Source: Bacillota bacterium
GTDB taxonomy: Bacteria > Bacillota > Bacilli > Alicyclobacillales > SLC66
Length of the DNA stretch: 36,066 bases
Assembly (NCBI GenBank): GCA_021785975.1
Contig: JAJYOE010000015.1
Coordinates: 1 to 36,066 of the forward strand
Direction of reading: 5' to 3'
Every line of letters begins with the position of its first letter. Position 1 is the first letter of the stretch. Shown one piece after another: positions 16,032 to 24,679 of the stretch. The notes below the pieces were generated by a model. It searched no databases. It saw nothing but the letters and a program-made list of their open reading frames with translations, and was not told where the DNA came from. Position numbers and translations under genes: made by a program.

Positions 16032-18355
16032 GCAGGATCCACCAGCGCGTTTTTCAACACTTCATCCATGTGGCTGACAAAAATAATCGTCAAATCCTGC
16101 CGCACGCTTTCCGGTATGTCATCCACGTCCTTGCGATTGTCAATCGGCAACAATATTGTCTTAATCCCGGCGCGATGAGCGCTGAGCGATTTTTCCTTGA
16201 CACCGCCGATCGGAAGAACCCGACCACGAAGCGTAATTTCCCCTGTCATTGCCACCTCTTTATGAATGGCTCGGCCAGTCAATGCCGAGGCAAGGGCAGT
16301 AGCCATCGTAATCCCCGCAGATGGCCCGTCTTTCGGAATCGCGCCTTCGGGCACATGAATGTGGATATCGCGTTCATCCATCATATCGATCGGCAAATCA
16401 AGTGCCTGCAAGCGAGAACGCACGTAGGAGATCGCCGCCTGGGCCGACTCTTTCATCACGTCTCCGAGTTGCCCGGTGATGGTTAATTTGCCCTTTCCTT
16501 CGACGACTGAGACTTCAATGGCGAGCGTATCACCGCCCGCTTCCGTCCATGCGAGCCCAGTCGCCACACCGACCTGATCCTGTTCTTCCGCCATCCCGTA
16601 ACGATAGCGAGAAGACCCCAACATTTTTTCCAAATTGCGGGAAGTAACTGTCACGCGCTTTTTTTCACCCATGACGATCTGCTTTGCCGCTTTCCGGCAT
16701 AACGCGGCGATTTGCCGCTCCAGATTGCGCACACCTGCTTCCCGGGTGTATTCTCTGATCACTTTCAGCATAGCCTCTTCGCCAATTTGCAATTTTTCCC
16801 TGCTTAATCCGTGGGCGGAGCGCTGCTTAGGCAACAGGTATTCCATGGAAATCCTCAGCTTTTCCACTTCTGTATACCCTGATATAAAAATAGTTTCCAT
16901 CCTATCCAACAACGGTTGAGGAATGGCATACGCGTTGTTTGCCGTAGTAATGAACATCACTTTGGATAAATCGTAGGGCACCTCGATATAGTGGTCGCTA
17001 AACGTGCTGTTCTGTTCCGGATCGAGCACTTCCAGCATGGCAGAGGAAGGATCTCCGCGAAAATCGTGGGCCATTTTGTCAATTTCATCAAGTAAAAATA
17101 CAGGATTGATCACGCCAGCAGTTTTCATGCCCTGAATGATTCTACCCGGGAGCGACCCCACGTAAGTCCGACGATGACCGCGAATTTCCGCCTCATCACG
17201 CACGCCTCCAAGAGATACGCGGACAAATTTGCGACCCAGCGCGCGGGCCACCGATTTAGCGAGGGACGTCTTGCCGACACCTGGTGGACCAACCAGGCAC
17301 AGAATGGGGCCCTTGTGCTCACCGGCTAATTTCTGTACCGCTAAATACTCGAGAATTCTTTCTTTTACTTTTTGAAGACCATAATGATCCTCGTCAAGCG
17401 TAGTCTGCGACTTCTCCATGTCGATCAGCACATCATCTGTCGCTGCCCAAGGAATCGTCAACAGCCAGTCAATGTACGTTCGTATCACCGAACCTTCGGC
17501 AGAAGACTGAGGTACTTTTTCCAGGCGGTCTATTTCTTTGCCCACCCGCTCTTTTACTGATTCTGGCATCGCAGATTTTTCAAGCTGTTCGCGAAGCTCG
17601 TCCACTTCGCTTTGTCGACCATCCTTATCGCCAAGTTCCTTTTGAATGGCTTTCATTTGTTCTCGCAAATAGTATTCTTTTTGCGTTCGTTCCATTTGTT
17701 TGCGAACCCGTTGGTTAATTTTTTTTTCGAGTTCGAGTACTTCTTGCTCATTAGACAAAATTTGCAATAACGTCTCCAGCCTTGCTGAGACATCCAACGC
17801 TTCAAGAATCGCCTGCTTGTCCTTCATTTTTAAGGAAAGATTAGCGGCAATAGCATCCGCTAACCGCCCGGGATCCTCGATGTCTGCAATCGCAGCGCTC
17901 ATTTCCGAGTTGTTCTTTTTTGACAGTTTTAAATACGTATCGTACTGTTCCACCACGGCATGCATCAATGCGCCTAACTCAGGATCTCGGCTTTCCGACT
18001 CCTCAATCACCACAGCATGAACTTCAAAATACTCATCCTGATCAGAAAAAGCGTCAATTTTTGCCCTTTTTAATCCCTCTACAAGCACGCGAAGCGTCCC
18101 GTTAGGAAGTTTCATCATTTGTTTCACACGGGCCAAGGTACCAATCTGGTATATATCTTCCGGATCTGGCTCTTCGGCCTGCGTATCCATTTGCGTGGAA
18201 AGCAGGATGAGGTGATCATCCACCATCGCTTTGTCCAGGGCGCGAATGGATTTGTCCCTTCCCACGTCCAGATGGATAACCATAGAAGGGAAAACAAGCA
18301 ACCCCCGCAACGGCAAAAGAGGTAGGATTTTCTCGTTTGCTGATGTACGATCCAC
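16028..18355 (-). CDS. lonA: ATP-dependent protease LonA
   Basis: LonA degrades misfolded and regulatory proteins in the cytoplasm. The order is an N-terminal substrate-binding LON domain, a coiled region, AAA+ (Walker [10 protein letters not shown] at 356-364, Walker [10 protein letters not shown]) and the protease domain. The catalytic dyad is S679 in PKDGPSAG and K720 in [10 protein letters not shown]. The length of 775 is typical. The longest ORF starts at a GTG at 18364 that overlaps the Shine-Dalgarno. The next GTG, at 18355, has AAGGAGG 8 bases upstream and is the better start. It follows lonB by 57 bases with its own sigma-A promoter and is followed by ysxC with a 4-base overlap. Confidence 0.97.
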   Translation of the reverse strand: MDRTSANEKILPLLPLRGLLVFPSMVIHLDVGRDKSIRALDKAMVDDHLILLSTQMDTQAEEPDPEDIYQIGTLARVKQMMKLPNGTLRVLVEGLKRAKIDAFSDQDEYFEVHAVVIEESESRDPELGALMHAVVEQYDTYLKLSKKNNSEMSAAIADIEDPGRLADAIAANLSLKMKDKQAILEALDVSARLETLLQILSNEQEVLELEKKINQRVRKQMERTQKEYYLREQMKAIQKELGDKDGRQSEVDELREQLEKSAMPESVKERVGKEIDRLEKVPQSSAEGSVIRTYIDWLLTIPWAATDDVLIDMEKSQTTLDEDHYGLQKVKERILEYLAVQKLAGEHKGPILCLVGPPGVGKTSLAKSVARALGRKFVRVSLGGVRDEAEIRGHRRTYVGSLPGRIIQGMKTAGVINPVFLLDEIDKMAHDFRGDPSSAMLEVLDPEQNSTFSDHYIEVPYDLSKVMFITTANNAYAIPQPLLDRMETIFISGYTEVEKLRISMEYLLPKQRSAHGLSREKLQIGEEAMLKVIREYTREAGVRNLERQIAALCRKAAKQIVMGEKKRVTVTSRNLEKMLGSSRYRYGMAEEQDQVGVATGLAWTEAGGDTLAIEVSVVEGKGKLTITGQLGDVMKESAQAAISYVRSRLQALDLPIDMMDERDIHIHVPEGAIPKDGPSAGITMATALASALTGRAIHKEVAMTGEITLRGRVLPIGGVKEKSLSAHRAGIKTILLPIDNRKDVDDIPESVRQDLTIIFVSHMDEVLKNALVDPA

Positions 18356-18386
18356 AAAGCGCACCTCCTTGCGTATATCTCATCGC

Positions 18387-18415
18387 ATTGTATCGAAATT
18401 AGATGGCTTTGTCTA
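18387..18415 (-). promoter_or_regulatory. Sigma-A promoter of lonA-ysxC
   Basis: TAGACA (18415-18410), 17-base spacer, TACAAT (18392-18387): five of six in each box. The -35 overlaps the lonB stop codon, so lonA can be expressed independently of lonB. Confidence 0.7.
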
Positions 18416-20122
18416 ACAAATTCCACCTTGTGCAATGGCGGCAGGAGCTATCGGCAAGGCAGGCATTTGCTTTTCTTTCGCAATCATCACGGGCTCTTTC
18501 GCCAGCGCAAACACAATCGCGTCTTCTAATTTATGGACAAAATGAACCTCTAACCCTGCGCCAAGGCTAGACATGTTACGTTCCGCCTGTTGTGCAGAGA
18601 GAATCACCCGTTGTACTCCCGAACGCCTTGCCGCGTCCAATTTTGCGAGGATTCCACCCACCGGTTTGATGTCGCCTTTTAGTGAGACTTCTCCCGTCAT
18701 CGCCACCTGATGGTCGATCGGCACTTCCATTACCGCCGAATAAATTGCGACGGCCATCGATACTCCTGCAGAAGGACCATCTACAGGAATTCCCCCTGGG
18801 AAATTCAGGTGAATGTCATAATCCTGCAAATGGACAGGTACGATATTTTTGAGCGCGGTCATCGCATTATCCAGTGACCCCATCACCATGCTGCGACGTT
18901 TGATCACCCTTTTTCCCCCATTGATCTCCTCTTCCTCCACAGCTCCTGTCACGCTCACCTTGCCATGTCCCTCCACCAGTGCTTTTCTTGCCACGGCCTC
19001 AATCTCCAGAAGTACACCTGACATCGGGCCTAGTATCGCTAGACCGTTGACCACGCCTACTTGTGATTCATTTCCGATGCGCTTGTCTGGACGCGGTGGC
19101 AATTGACTGCTCTCGGCCACCCATTCCACATCCGATTCGTCAATCTCCTGCCTGTTTTCCACCATCGCAATGCCTGCTGAGAGTTGAACCATGTTCACCG
19201 CATCCCTGCCATTGGTGGCATAACGCTTCACAGCCATCACTGCGGCCTCCGTCATTTGAAGCTGCACTTTTTTTGCTGCTTTTCGTACGATTTCGGTGAT
19301 TTCATCAGGGACAAGCGGTCGGAAAAACACCTCGATACAGCGAGATCGAATGGCTGGGGGCAGATCTTCCGGATTTCTCGTCGTCGCACCCACCAATCGA
19401 AAATCTGCCGGCAATCCGTTTTGAAAAATATCGTGAATGTGCTGGGGAATGTTCGTGTCATCCTGATTATAATACGCGCTCTCAAAAAACACTTTCCGGT
19501 CTTCCAGCACCTTTAACAATTTGTTGATTTGAATAGGGTGCAACTCGCCGATTTCGTCAATAAAAAGAATGCCCCCGTGCGCTTTTGTCACCGCTCCCGG
19601 TTTGGGTTGGGGAATTCCTGCCACTCCCATAGAACCGGCCCCCTGATAGATGGGATCATGCACTGACCCGATCAAGGGATCCGCGATACCCCGTTCATCA
19701 AAACGCGCGGTGGTCGCATCCATTTCACAAAAGACGGCCTCTTGACGAAAAGGAGAATAGGACATTCGTTTTGCTTCTTCCAGCACCACGCGAGCGGCTG
19801 CCGTCTTCCCTACGCCAGGAGGTCCATAAATGATGACGTGCTGTGGATTGGGACCACACAGCGTAGCCCGAAGCGCACGCAGCCCTTCCTCTTGTCCGAC
19901 GATATCCGATAACTTCGTAGGTCGCGCTTTTTCCGCTAAAGGTTCGGTGAGGCTGATTGATCGAAGGGCATTCAACTTTTCCATCTCTCGTACAGAATCG
20001 CGGTCTATGGTCACGCGATGACGCTGTTGATGTTTTATCTGTTGAATAAAATAAACGGCAATAACACCGGCAAACCCCACTTGCAGCAACCCTAAAAATA
20101 ATAAAGTAGTATTCACTGTCAT
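18413..20122 (-). CDS. lonB: Sporulation-associated ATP-dependent protease LonB
   Basis: LonB is the membrane-anchored Lon paralogue of endospore formers, made in the forespore in Bacillus. It has 569 residues. One N-terminal membrane helix (about 5-28) replaces the large LonA N-domain. Walker A is GPPGVGKTA (100-108) and Walker B is GGILFIDEIGEL. The protease dyad is S451 in PVDGPSAGVS and K494 in GGILAKLDAARR. The ATG has AAGGAG upstream. It is separated from clpX by a strong terminator and has a sigma-F-like promoter of its own, so it should be a forespore gene rather than part of the clp unit. Confidence 0.95.
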   Translation of the reverse strand: MTVNTTLLFLGLLQVGFAGVIAVYFIQQIKHQQRHRVTIDRDSVREMEKLNALRSISLTEPLAEKARPTKLSDIVGQEEGLRALRATLCGPNPQHVIIYGPPGVGKTAAARVVLEEAKRMSYSPFRQEAVFCEMDATTARFDERGIADPLIGSVHDPIYQGAGSMGVAGIPQPKPGAVTKAHGGILFIDEIGELHPIQINKLLKVLEDRKVFFESAYYNQDDTNIPQHIHDIFQNGLPADFRLVGATTRNPEDLPPAIRSRCIEVFFRPLVPDEITEIVRKAAKKVQLQMTEAAVMAVKRYATNGRDAVNMVQLSAGIAMVENRQEIDESDVEWVAESSQLPPRPDKRIGNESQVGVVNGLAILGPMSGVLLEIEAVARKALVEGHGKVSVTGAVEEEEINGGKRVIKRRSMVMGSLDNAMTALKNIVPVHLQDYDIHLNFPGGIPVDGPSAGVSMAVAIYSAVMEVPIDHQVAMTGEVSLKGDIKPVGGILAKLDAARRSGVQRVILSAQQAERNMSSLGAGLEVHFVHKLEDAIVFALAKEPVMIAKEKQMPALPIAPAAIAQGGIC

Positions 20123-20148
20123 GCCTCTCTCTCCTTGATAGTCTTAGT

Positions 20149-20178
20149 AAGTATATCCAGGAGCAAAAAGGCTTAAAC
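20149..20178 (-). promoter_or_regulatory. Sigma-F-like forespore promoter of lonB
   Basis: GTTTA (20178-20174), exactly 15 bases, then GGATATACTT (20158-20149). The sigma-F consensus is GYWTA, 15 bases, GGNNANANTR. Every defined position matches except the last. It lies between the clpX terminator and the lonB start, with about 26 bases from the -10 to the ATG. Bacillus lonB is known to be sigma-F dependent. Confidence 0.65.
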
Positions 20179-20179
20179 G

Positions 20180-20215
20180 AAAAAAAGCGACGAATGGGAT
20201 TTCCCATCCATCGCT
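20180..20215 (-). terminator. Strong terminator after clpX
   Basis: On the minus strand AGCGATGGATGGG pairs with CCCATTCGTCGCT (13 bp with G-T pairs) around a 4-base loop and is followed by seven T. It lies 20 bases after the clpX stop. Confidence 0.9.
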
Positions 20216-20234
20216 CTAAATCCGAGACTGACAA

Positions 20235-21515
20235 TCAGGCAGTCTCTTCTTTTTTCTTTTTCTTTTTGGAGTCACTAGCCGGTCCCGCATCTACCATCAG
20301 AATTGGCTCTTCACGTTTGAGTACTGTCTCTTTCGTGACCACGCACTTCTTGATGTCTTCGCGCGAAGGCAATTCGTACATCACGTCAAGCATGATCCCC
20401 TCGATGATGGCACGCAGTCCGCGAGCCCCTGTGTTGCGCTTGATCGCTTCTTTAGCGATTTCGCTTAAGGCTTCATCGGCGAATTCCAGCTCCACCGCGT
20501 CCATTTCCAGAAGACGTTGATATTGCTTGACCAACGCATTTTTCGGTTCGGTCAAAATTTGCTTCAACGCTTCTTCATCTAGCGCCTCTAGAGTAGCCAC
20601 TACCGGAAGTCGTCCAACAAATTCCGGAATCAACCCGTATTTGAGTAAGTCTTCCGGCAACACCTTGGTCAACATTTCCTCGTCGCGAACTTCATGGTTG
20701 GTGCTGTCTGCATTGCCAAAACCGATCACTTTTTTGCCCAAACGGCGCTTGATAATCGGTTCAATGCCGTCAAATGCGCCGCCGCAGATAAACTGGATGT
20801 TGGTCGTATCAATCTGAATGAATTCCTGATGCGGATGCTTTCTGCCTCCTTGCGGAGGAACGCTTGCGACGGTACCTTCCAGAATTTTAAGCAATGCCTG
20901 TTGTACACCCTCGCCAGAAACGTCTCTCGTGATCGAAGGATTTTCCGATTTGCGCGCGATTTTGTCTATCTCATCGATGTAGATGATCCCTTTTTCGGCT
21001 TTCTCCACATCGTAATCCGCAGCCTGGATCAATTTGAGAAGAATATTCTCTACGTCCTCACCCACATAACCAGCTTCCGTCAGCGAAGTGGCATCGGCAA
21101 TCGCAAATGGGACATTCAAAATTTTGGCGAGTGTCTGCGCTAGCAAGGTCTTTCCTGAACCAGTAGGACCAATGAGCAGGATATTGCTCTTTTGGAGTTC
21201 CACTTCATCGTTTTTGGAACTGGAATTAATGCGTTTATAGTGATTGTAAACGGCAACCGCGAGTGATTTTTTGGCGCGATCCTGGCCGATGACGTAAGAA
21301 TCAAGAATGTTCTTGATTTCCGTTGGCTTAGGAACGTCCTTCATCTCAAACTCTTCTTCTTCGCCGAGTTCCTCTTCTACAATTTCGTTGCAAAGCTCAA
21401 TACATTCATCGCAAATGTACACACCGGGACCTGCCACAAGTTTTCGCACCTGATCCTGCGTTTTGCCGCAGAATGAACATTTCAGTTGCCCTTTATCATC
21501 GTTAAACTTGAACAC
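20235..21515 (-). CDS. clpX: ClpX, ATPase subunit of ClpXP
   Basis: ClpX unfolds substrates and feeds them to ClpP. It has 426 residues. The N-terminal zinc domain has C13, C16, C35 and C38 (CSFC and CDEC). AAA+ motifs are [20 protein letters not shown] and the pore-loop region GYVGEDVE. The ClpP-docking IGF loop is intact in [10 protein letters not shown]. The C-terminus ends in a lysine-rich tail (KKKKKKEE). The start is GTG with AAGGAGGG 6 bases upstream. It lies 12 bases after clpP, so the two are co-transcribed, which differs from Bacillus subtilis, where clpP is elsewhere. Confidence 0.98.
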   Translation of the reverse strand: MFKFNDDKGQLKCSFCGKTQDQVRKLVAGPGVYICDECIELCNEIVEEELGEEEEFEMKDVPKPTEIKNILDSYVIGQDRAKKSLAVAVYNHYKRINSSSKNDEVELQKSNILLIGPTGSGKTLLAQTLAKILNVPFAIADATSLTEAGYVGEDVENILLKLIQAADYDVEKAEKGIIYIDEIDKIARKSENPSITRDVSGEGVQQALLKILEGTVASVPPQGGRKHPHQEFIQIDTTNIQFICGGAFDGIEPIIKRRLGKKVIGFGNADSTNHEVRDEEMLTKVLPEDLLKYGLIPEFVGRLPVVATLEALDEEALKQILTEPKNALVKQYQRLLEMDAVELEFADEALSEIAKEAIKRNTGARGLRAIIEGIMLDVMYELPSREDIKKCVVTKETVLKREEPILMVDAGPASDSKKKKKKEETA

Positions 21516-21527
21516 AGCTATCCCTCC

Positions 21528-22118
21528 TTATTTTAAGTCCGGTCGTAAAATCACCTCATCGATGAGGCCATATTCTTTCGCTTCTTCGGCGGACATCCAA
21601 TTATCGCGATCCGTATCTTTTTCGATTCGCTCAAGAGGTTGCCCTGTGCGCTCCGCGTAAATGTTGTTCAATTTGTTGCGAGTTTTCAAAATCCATTCCG
21701 CATGGATTTTGATATCGCTTGCTTGTCCCCTTACGCCGCCAAGCGGTTGATGAATCATAATTTCACTATTAGGAAGCGCAAAGCGCTTGCCCTTAGCTCC
21801 CGCCGTTAAAAGAAGCGATCCCATACTTGCGGCAAGTCCCACGCAAATGGTCGACACCTGCGGTTTAATGTATTGCATGGTATCAAAAATCGCCATACCG
21901 GCTGTCACCGATCCGCCAGGACTATTGATGTACAGGCTGATATCTTTGTCCGAATCTTCGGAAGCCAAAAATAACATCTGTGCCACCACTGAATTGGCCA
22001 CATAATCGTCAATCGGCGTGCCAATAAAAATAATGCGGTCTTTCAAGAGACGAGAATAGATGTCATATGCCCTCTCGCCACGACTGGTCTGCTCAATCAC
22101 CATTGGTACTAAATTCAT
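21528..22118 (-). CDS. clpP: ClpP, proteolytic subunit of the Clp protease
   Basis: ClpP forms the tetradecameric serine protease used by ClpX and ClpC. With the start at 22118 it has 196 residues; AGGAGGG lies 7 bases upstream. The longest ORF begins 20 codons earlier in the leader and would not match the family. The triad is S98 ([10 protein letters not shown]), H123 (IMIHQPLGG) and D172 (DTDRDNWM). It precedes clpX by 12 bases and follows a terminator located after tig. I find no clear CtsR operator in its leader; a weak TTGTGC/GATAAA pair overlapping the terminator could be its promoter. Confidence 0.98.
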   Translation of the reverse strand: MNLVPMVIEQTSRGERAYDIYSRLLKDRIIFIGTPIDDYVANSVVAQMLFLASEDSDKDISLYINSPGGSVTAGMAIFDTMQYIKPQVSTICVGLAASMGSLLLTAGAKGKRFALPNSEIMIHQPLGGVRGQASDIKIHAEWILKTRNKLNNIYAERTGQPLERIEKDTDRDNWMSAEEAKEYGLIDEVILRPDLK

Positions 22119-22164
22119 GCTGAATCCCTCCTGCATTACAAAAACAGACGGTTTATCGATTAGG

Positions 22165-22195
22165 AAAAAATAAGGCACAACATAGAGTGCCTTAT
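22165..22195 (-). terminator. Terminator between tig and clpP
   Basis: On the minus strand ATAAGGCAC and GTGCCTTAT (9 perfect pairs, 8-base loop) are followed by a run of T. It lies about 28 bases after the tig stop and separates tig from clpP-clpX. Confidence 0.9.
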
Positions 22196-22223
22196 CGTCT
22201 CTTGGTTCCCATTTTACACGAAG

Positions 22224-23516
22224 TTACGCTTGTGTGCTACGCTCTACCAAAAATTGAACAGTTTTACGGGATAAAATGTCACTTCGAATCCCCACAAATT
22301 CAGGGTCCCTACTGCCCACGATTTCTTTGACGCGCTCAAATTCAAGCTGAGTGGCATCCGCCACTTTTTGTAATTCCAGGTCCACTTCCTCTTCCGTGAC
22401 CAGAATGTTTTCCTTCGTGGCAATTGCTTCAAGCACCAGGGAAGATTTAACGCGGCGCTCTGCCTCTTCCCGGAATTGTCCCCTCAACTCGTCACTCGTC
22501 GTCCCGGTAAATTCCTGATAAGCGTCAAGAGGAATTCCCTGCTGCTCTAGGCGAGAACCGAACTCTTTCACCTGAACGTCAATTTCGTCTTCAATCATGA
22601 CCGGGGGAATATCGATTTTCGCATCTTCCACCACTTTGGCAATGATTTGATCTTCGATATAATGCTCATGCTGATGCTCTGCATCATGCTCTAGTTGATG
22701 ACGAACATCCGCCTTCAACTCTTCCAGTGTCTCAAACTCGCTGATGTCTTTGGCAAAGTCGTCGTCAAGCTCTGGAAGCACTTTTCGCTTAATATCATGA
22801 ACATGAACCTTAAATATTGCTTCTTGACCCGCCAGTGATTTTACATGGTAGTCTTCGGGGAAAGTGATGGTGATTTCCCGATCCTCTCCTGCCTTGATAC
22901 CAATCAGTTGGTCTTCAAATCCAGGAACAAACGTTCCAGAACCGATTTCCAGTTGATAATTCTCCGCTTCTCCGCCCTCGAATTCTTCGCCATTCACATA
23001 GCCTACAAAATCCATGACGAGCAGGTCGCCTTTTTCAGCTTCTCCATCTTCCAGCACATGAAGTTCCGCATGTCCAGTACGCAGTTTTTCGAGCTCTTCT
23101 TCGAGCATCTCATCTGTCACGTCAAAGGCCTTGTCTTCAAATGGCACATTTATGTATTCGCCAAGTTCTACCTCTGGTTTGAGTGTCACGGTTGCCTTAA
23201 AGAGTAAAGGTTTTCCCGCTTCCATTTGCACCACGTCGATTTGAGGACGATCCACTGGTTGCAACTGTGATTCAAATACCGCTTCAGAATACGCGCCGGG
23301 AAGCACAATATCCAAAGCGTCTTGATAAAGAGATTCCACACCATAACGCGACTCAAATATTCTTCTTGGCACTTTCCCTTTTCTGAAACCTGGAATCGTG
23401 ACTGTTTTCACTACTTTTTTAAATGCTTGATCCAACGCGTCAGAAAACTTTTCCGCAGCCACTTCTACTTCTAATACGCCAGTATTCGGCTCTGTCTTTT
23501 CCCATTTCACTGCCAT
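22224..23516 (-). CDS. tig: Trigger factor
   Basis: A ribosome-bound chaperone with peptidyl-prolyl isomerase activity that meets nascent chains at the exit tunnel. It has 430 residues, a normal length. The L23-binding signature GFRKGKVPR is at 43-51. The FKBP-type domain runs from about 155 to 245 (LLVMDFVGYVNGEEF, FVPGFEDQLIGIKAGED). The C-terminal helical arms follow (about 260-430). The ATG is preceded by GGGGGA. It has its own promoter and a strong terminator, so it is probably monocistronic, though clpP-clpX follow on the same strand. Confidence 0.97.
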   Translation of the reverse strand: MAVKWEKTEPNTGVLEVEVAAEKFSDALDQAFKKVVKTVTIPGFRKGKVPRRIFESRYGVESLYQDALDIVLPGAYSEAVFESQLQPVDRPQIDVVQMEAGKPLLFKATVTLKPEVELGEYINVPFEDKAFDVTDEMLEEELEKLRTGHAELHVLEDGEAEKGDLLVMDFVGYVNGEEFEGGEAENYQLEIGSGTFVPGFEDQLIGIKAGEDREITITFPEDYHVKSLAGQEAIFKVHVHDIKRKVLPELDDDFAKDISEFETLEELKADVRHQLEHDAEHQHEHYIEDQIIAKVVEDAKIDIPPVMIEDEIDVQVKEFGSRLEQQGIPLDAYQEFTGTTSDELRGQFREEAERRVKSSLVLEAIATKENILVTEEEVDLELQKVADATQLEFERVKEIVGSRDPEFVGIRSDILSRKTVQFLVERSTQA

Positions 23517-23616
23517 AAATCATAGTCCCCCAAAATCAAGTAGTGTCGTCCCAGCGGGAATTACGTCCCGGACCCGCAGCTAAAAGGTGGTTCTGCGACG
23601 CATGAAACACTGATCA

Positions 23617-23645
23617 ATTGTATCCTCAAAAACCCGAAAACGCAA
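23617..23645 (-). promoter_or_regulatory. Sigma-A promoter of tig
   Basis: TTGCGT (23645-23640), 17 bases, TACAAT (23622-23617) on the minus strand. The roughly 95-base leader contains GC-rich complementary stretches (CGGG and CCCG blocks at 23553-23579) that may fold. Confidence 0.55.
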
Positions 23646-23686
23646 GGTTTTGGGGTTCGTGTTCCTGTTAATTTTTTGGCTATCAA

Positions 23687-24658
23687 TCAGCGAAATGCTT
23701 CATGAATAGTCAAAACCGGTTGTAAACAGCAATCTGCTGCTTCACCAAGCGTCGTCCATTCGCCCATCGTCCTGGTTAAAAAAAGCGCTTTGATCTCTCT
23801 ATACCAGGGGTCATCATCCGTCGCTGGCGCAAGATGATGGTCGATCCAGTCCGGTCTATTCACAGCCAGGCAAAAGTTTCTCCAGAACTTCTCCTCCAAT
23901 GCAGCAAGTGACATGGTACGCCTGTCTTTCGTTTCATACAAATGATAACAAACATAGCGGCCAGTGATTTCGTGGATTCCATCTTCGACGCCGAGAATGG
24001 ATTCGCTCATGGCATGAATGTGCAAAAAACCTTGTAATGCGGACATCATCGCCACATCGATATAATCACCTTGACCAGTACGCGCTTTTTGTAACAGCGC
24101 CGCCAAAATCCCTTCCACTGCGACCAGCCCGCCAATCAGGTCCGCGAATTGAACACGGGGAACAATCGGCTTTCCAGCACTATCTGTCATTTGCGACAAC
24201 AGTCCGCTTGTAGCCACATAATTCAAATCATGGCCGGCTAGATGTGACAAACGATTAGGAGGTTGTCCGTAACCGGTCAATGAACAGTACACGATGGATG
24301 GGTTGATGCTTTTGATTTGTTCATAACCGATTCCCAGGCGATCTGCCGTTCCCGGTCGGAATCCTTCTAACACCACATCTACTGTCGCTGCAATCTTTAG
24401 GGCCTGTTCAAGTCCCTGCGCGGTTTTCAGGTCGATGGTAATTGTATGTTTGTGATCGTTGTTGGCCAAATACACAATCCCTGTTGATTCCTTAGTGCGA
24501 CCGAGCCATCTTGCGGGATCCCCGCCAGGAGGCTCGACTTTCATCACTTCTGCACCCATTTCCGCCAAGCGTTTGGTGGCAAATGGGCCGGGCAACAACT
24601 GGGTAAAATCCAGTACCCGTATTCCCTGTAAACGTTCGCCGACTTGTCCCCTGCCCAT
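23687..24658 (-). CDS. CaiB/BaiF-family protein, alpha-methylacyl-CoA racemase-like, short C-terminus
   Basis: CaiB/BaiF proteins transfer CoA or, in the racemase branch, epimerise 2-methylacyl-CoA. This one resembles the racemase branch: GHDLNYVATSGLLSQ contains H143, and VQFADLIGG contains D173. They are 30 residues apart, as are the catalytic His and Asp of bacterial 2-methylacyl-CoA racemase. A glutamate pair follows at 255-256. The protein has 323 residues and stops at VLTIHEAFR, where relatives continue for about 40 residues. The ATG at 24658 has GAGGTGA upstream. A TTG directly after the previous stop gives 7 more residues but no binding site. It is 21 bases downstream of the acyl-CoA synthetase gene and surely co-transcribed. 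The substrate is unknown. Confidence 0.8.
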   Translation of the reverse strand: MGRGQVGERLQGIRVLDFTQLLPGPFATKRLAEMGAEVMKVEPPGGDPARWLGRTKESTGIVYLANNDHKHTITIDLKTAQGLEQALKIAATVDVVLEGFRPGTADRLGIGYEQIKSINPSIVYCSLTGYGQPPNRLSHLAGHDLNYVATSGLLSQMTDSAGKPIVPRVQFADLIGGLVAVEGILAALLQKARTGQGDYIDVAMMSALQGFLHIHAMSESILGVEDGIHEITGRYVCYHLYETKDRRTMSLAALEEKFWRNFCLAVNRPDWIDHHLAPATDDDPWYREIKALFLTRTMGEWTTLGEAADCCLQPVLTIHEAFR

Positions 24659-24679
24659 GTTGTCACCTCGAAAAGTCAA

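Noticed and set aside
23625-23670. Hairpin-like complementary stretch after the CaiB-like gene
   Set aside because: The stem has bulges and no T run follows, and it overlaps the predicted tig promoter; I could not support it as a terminator.
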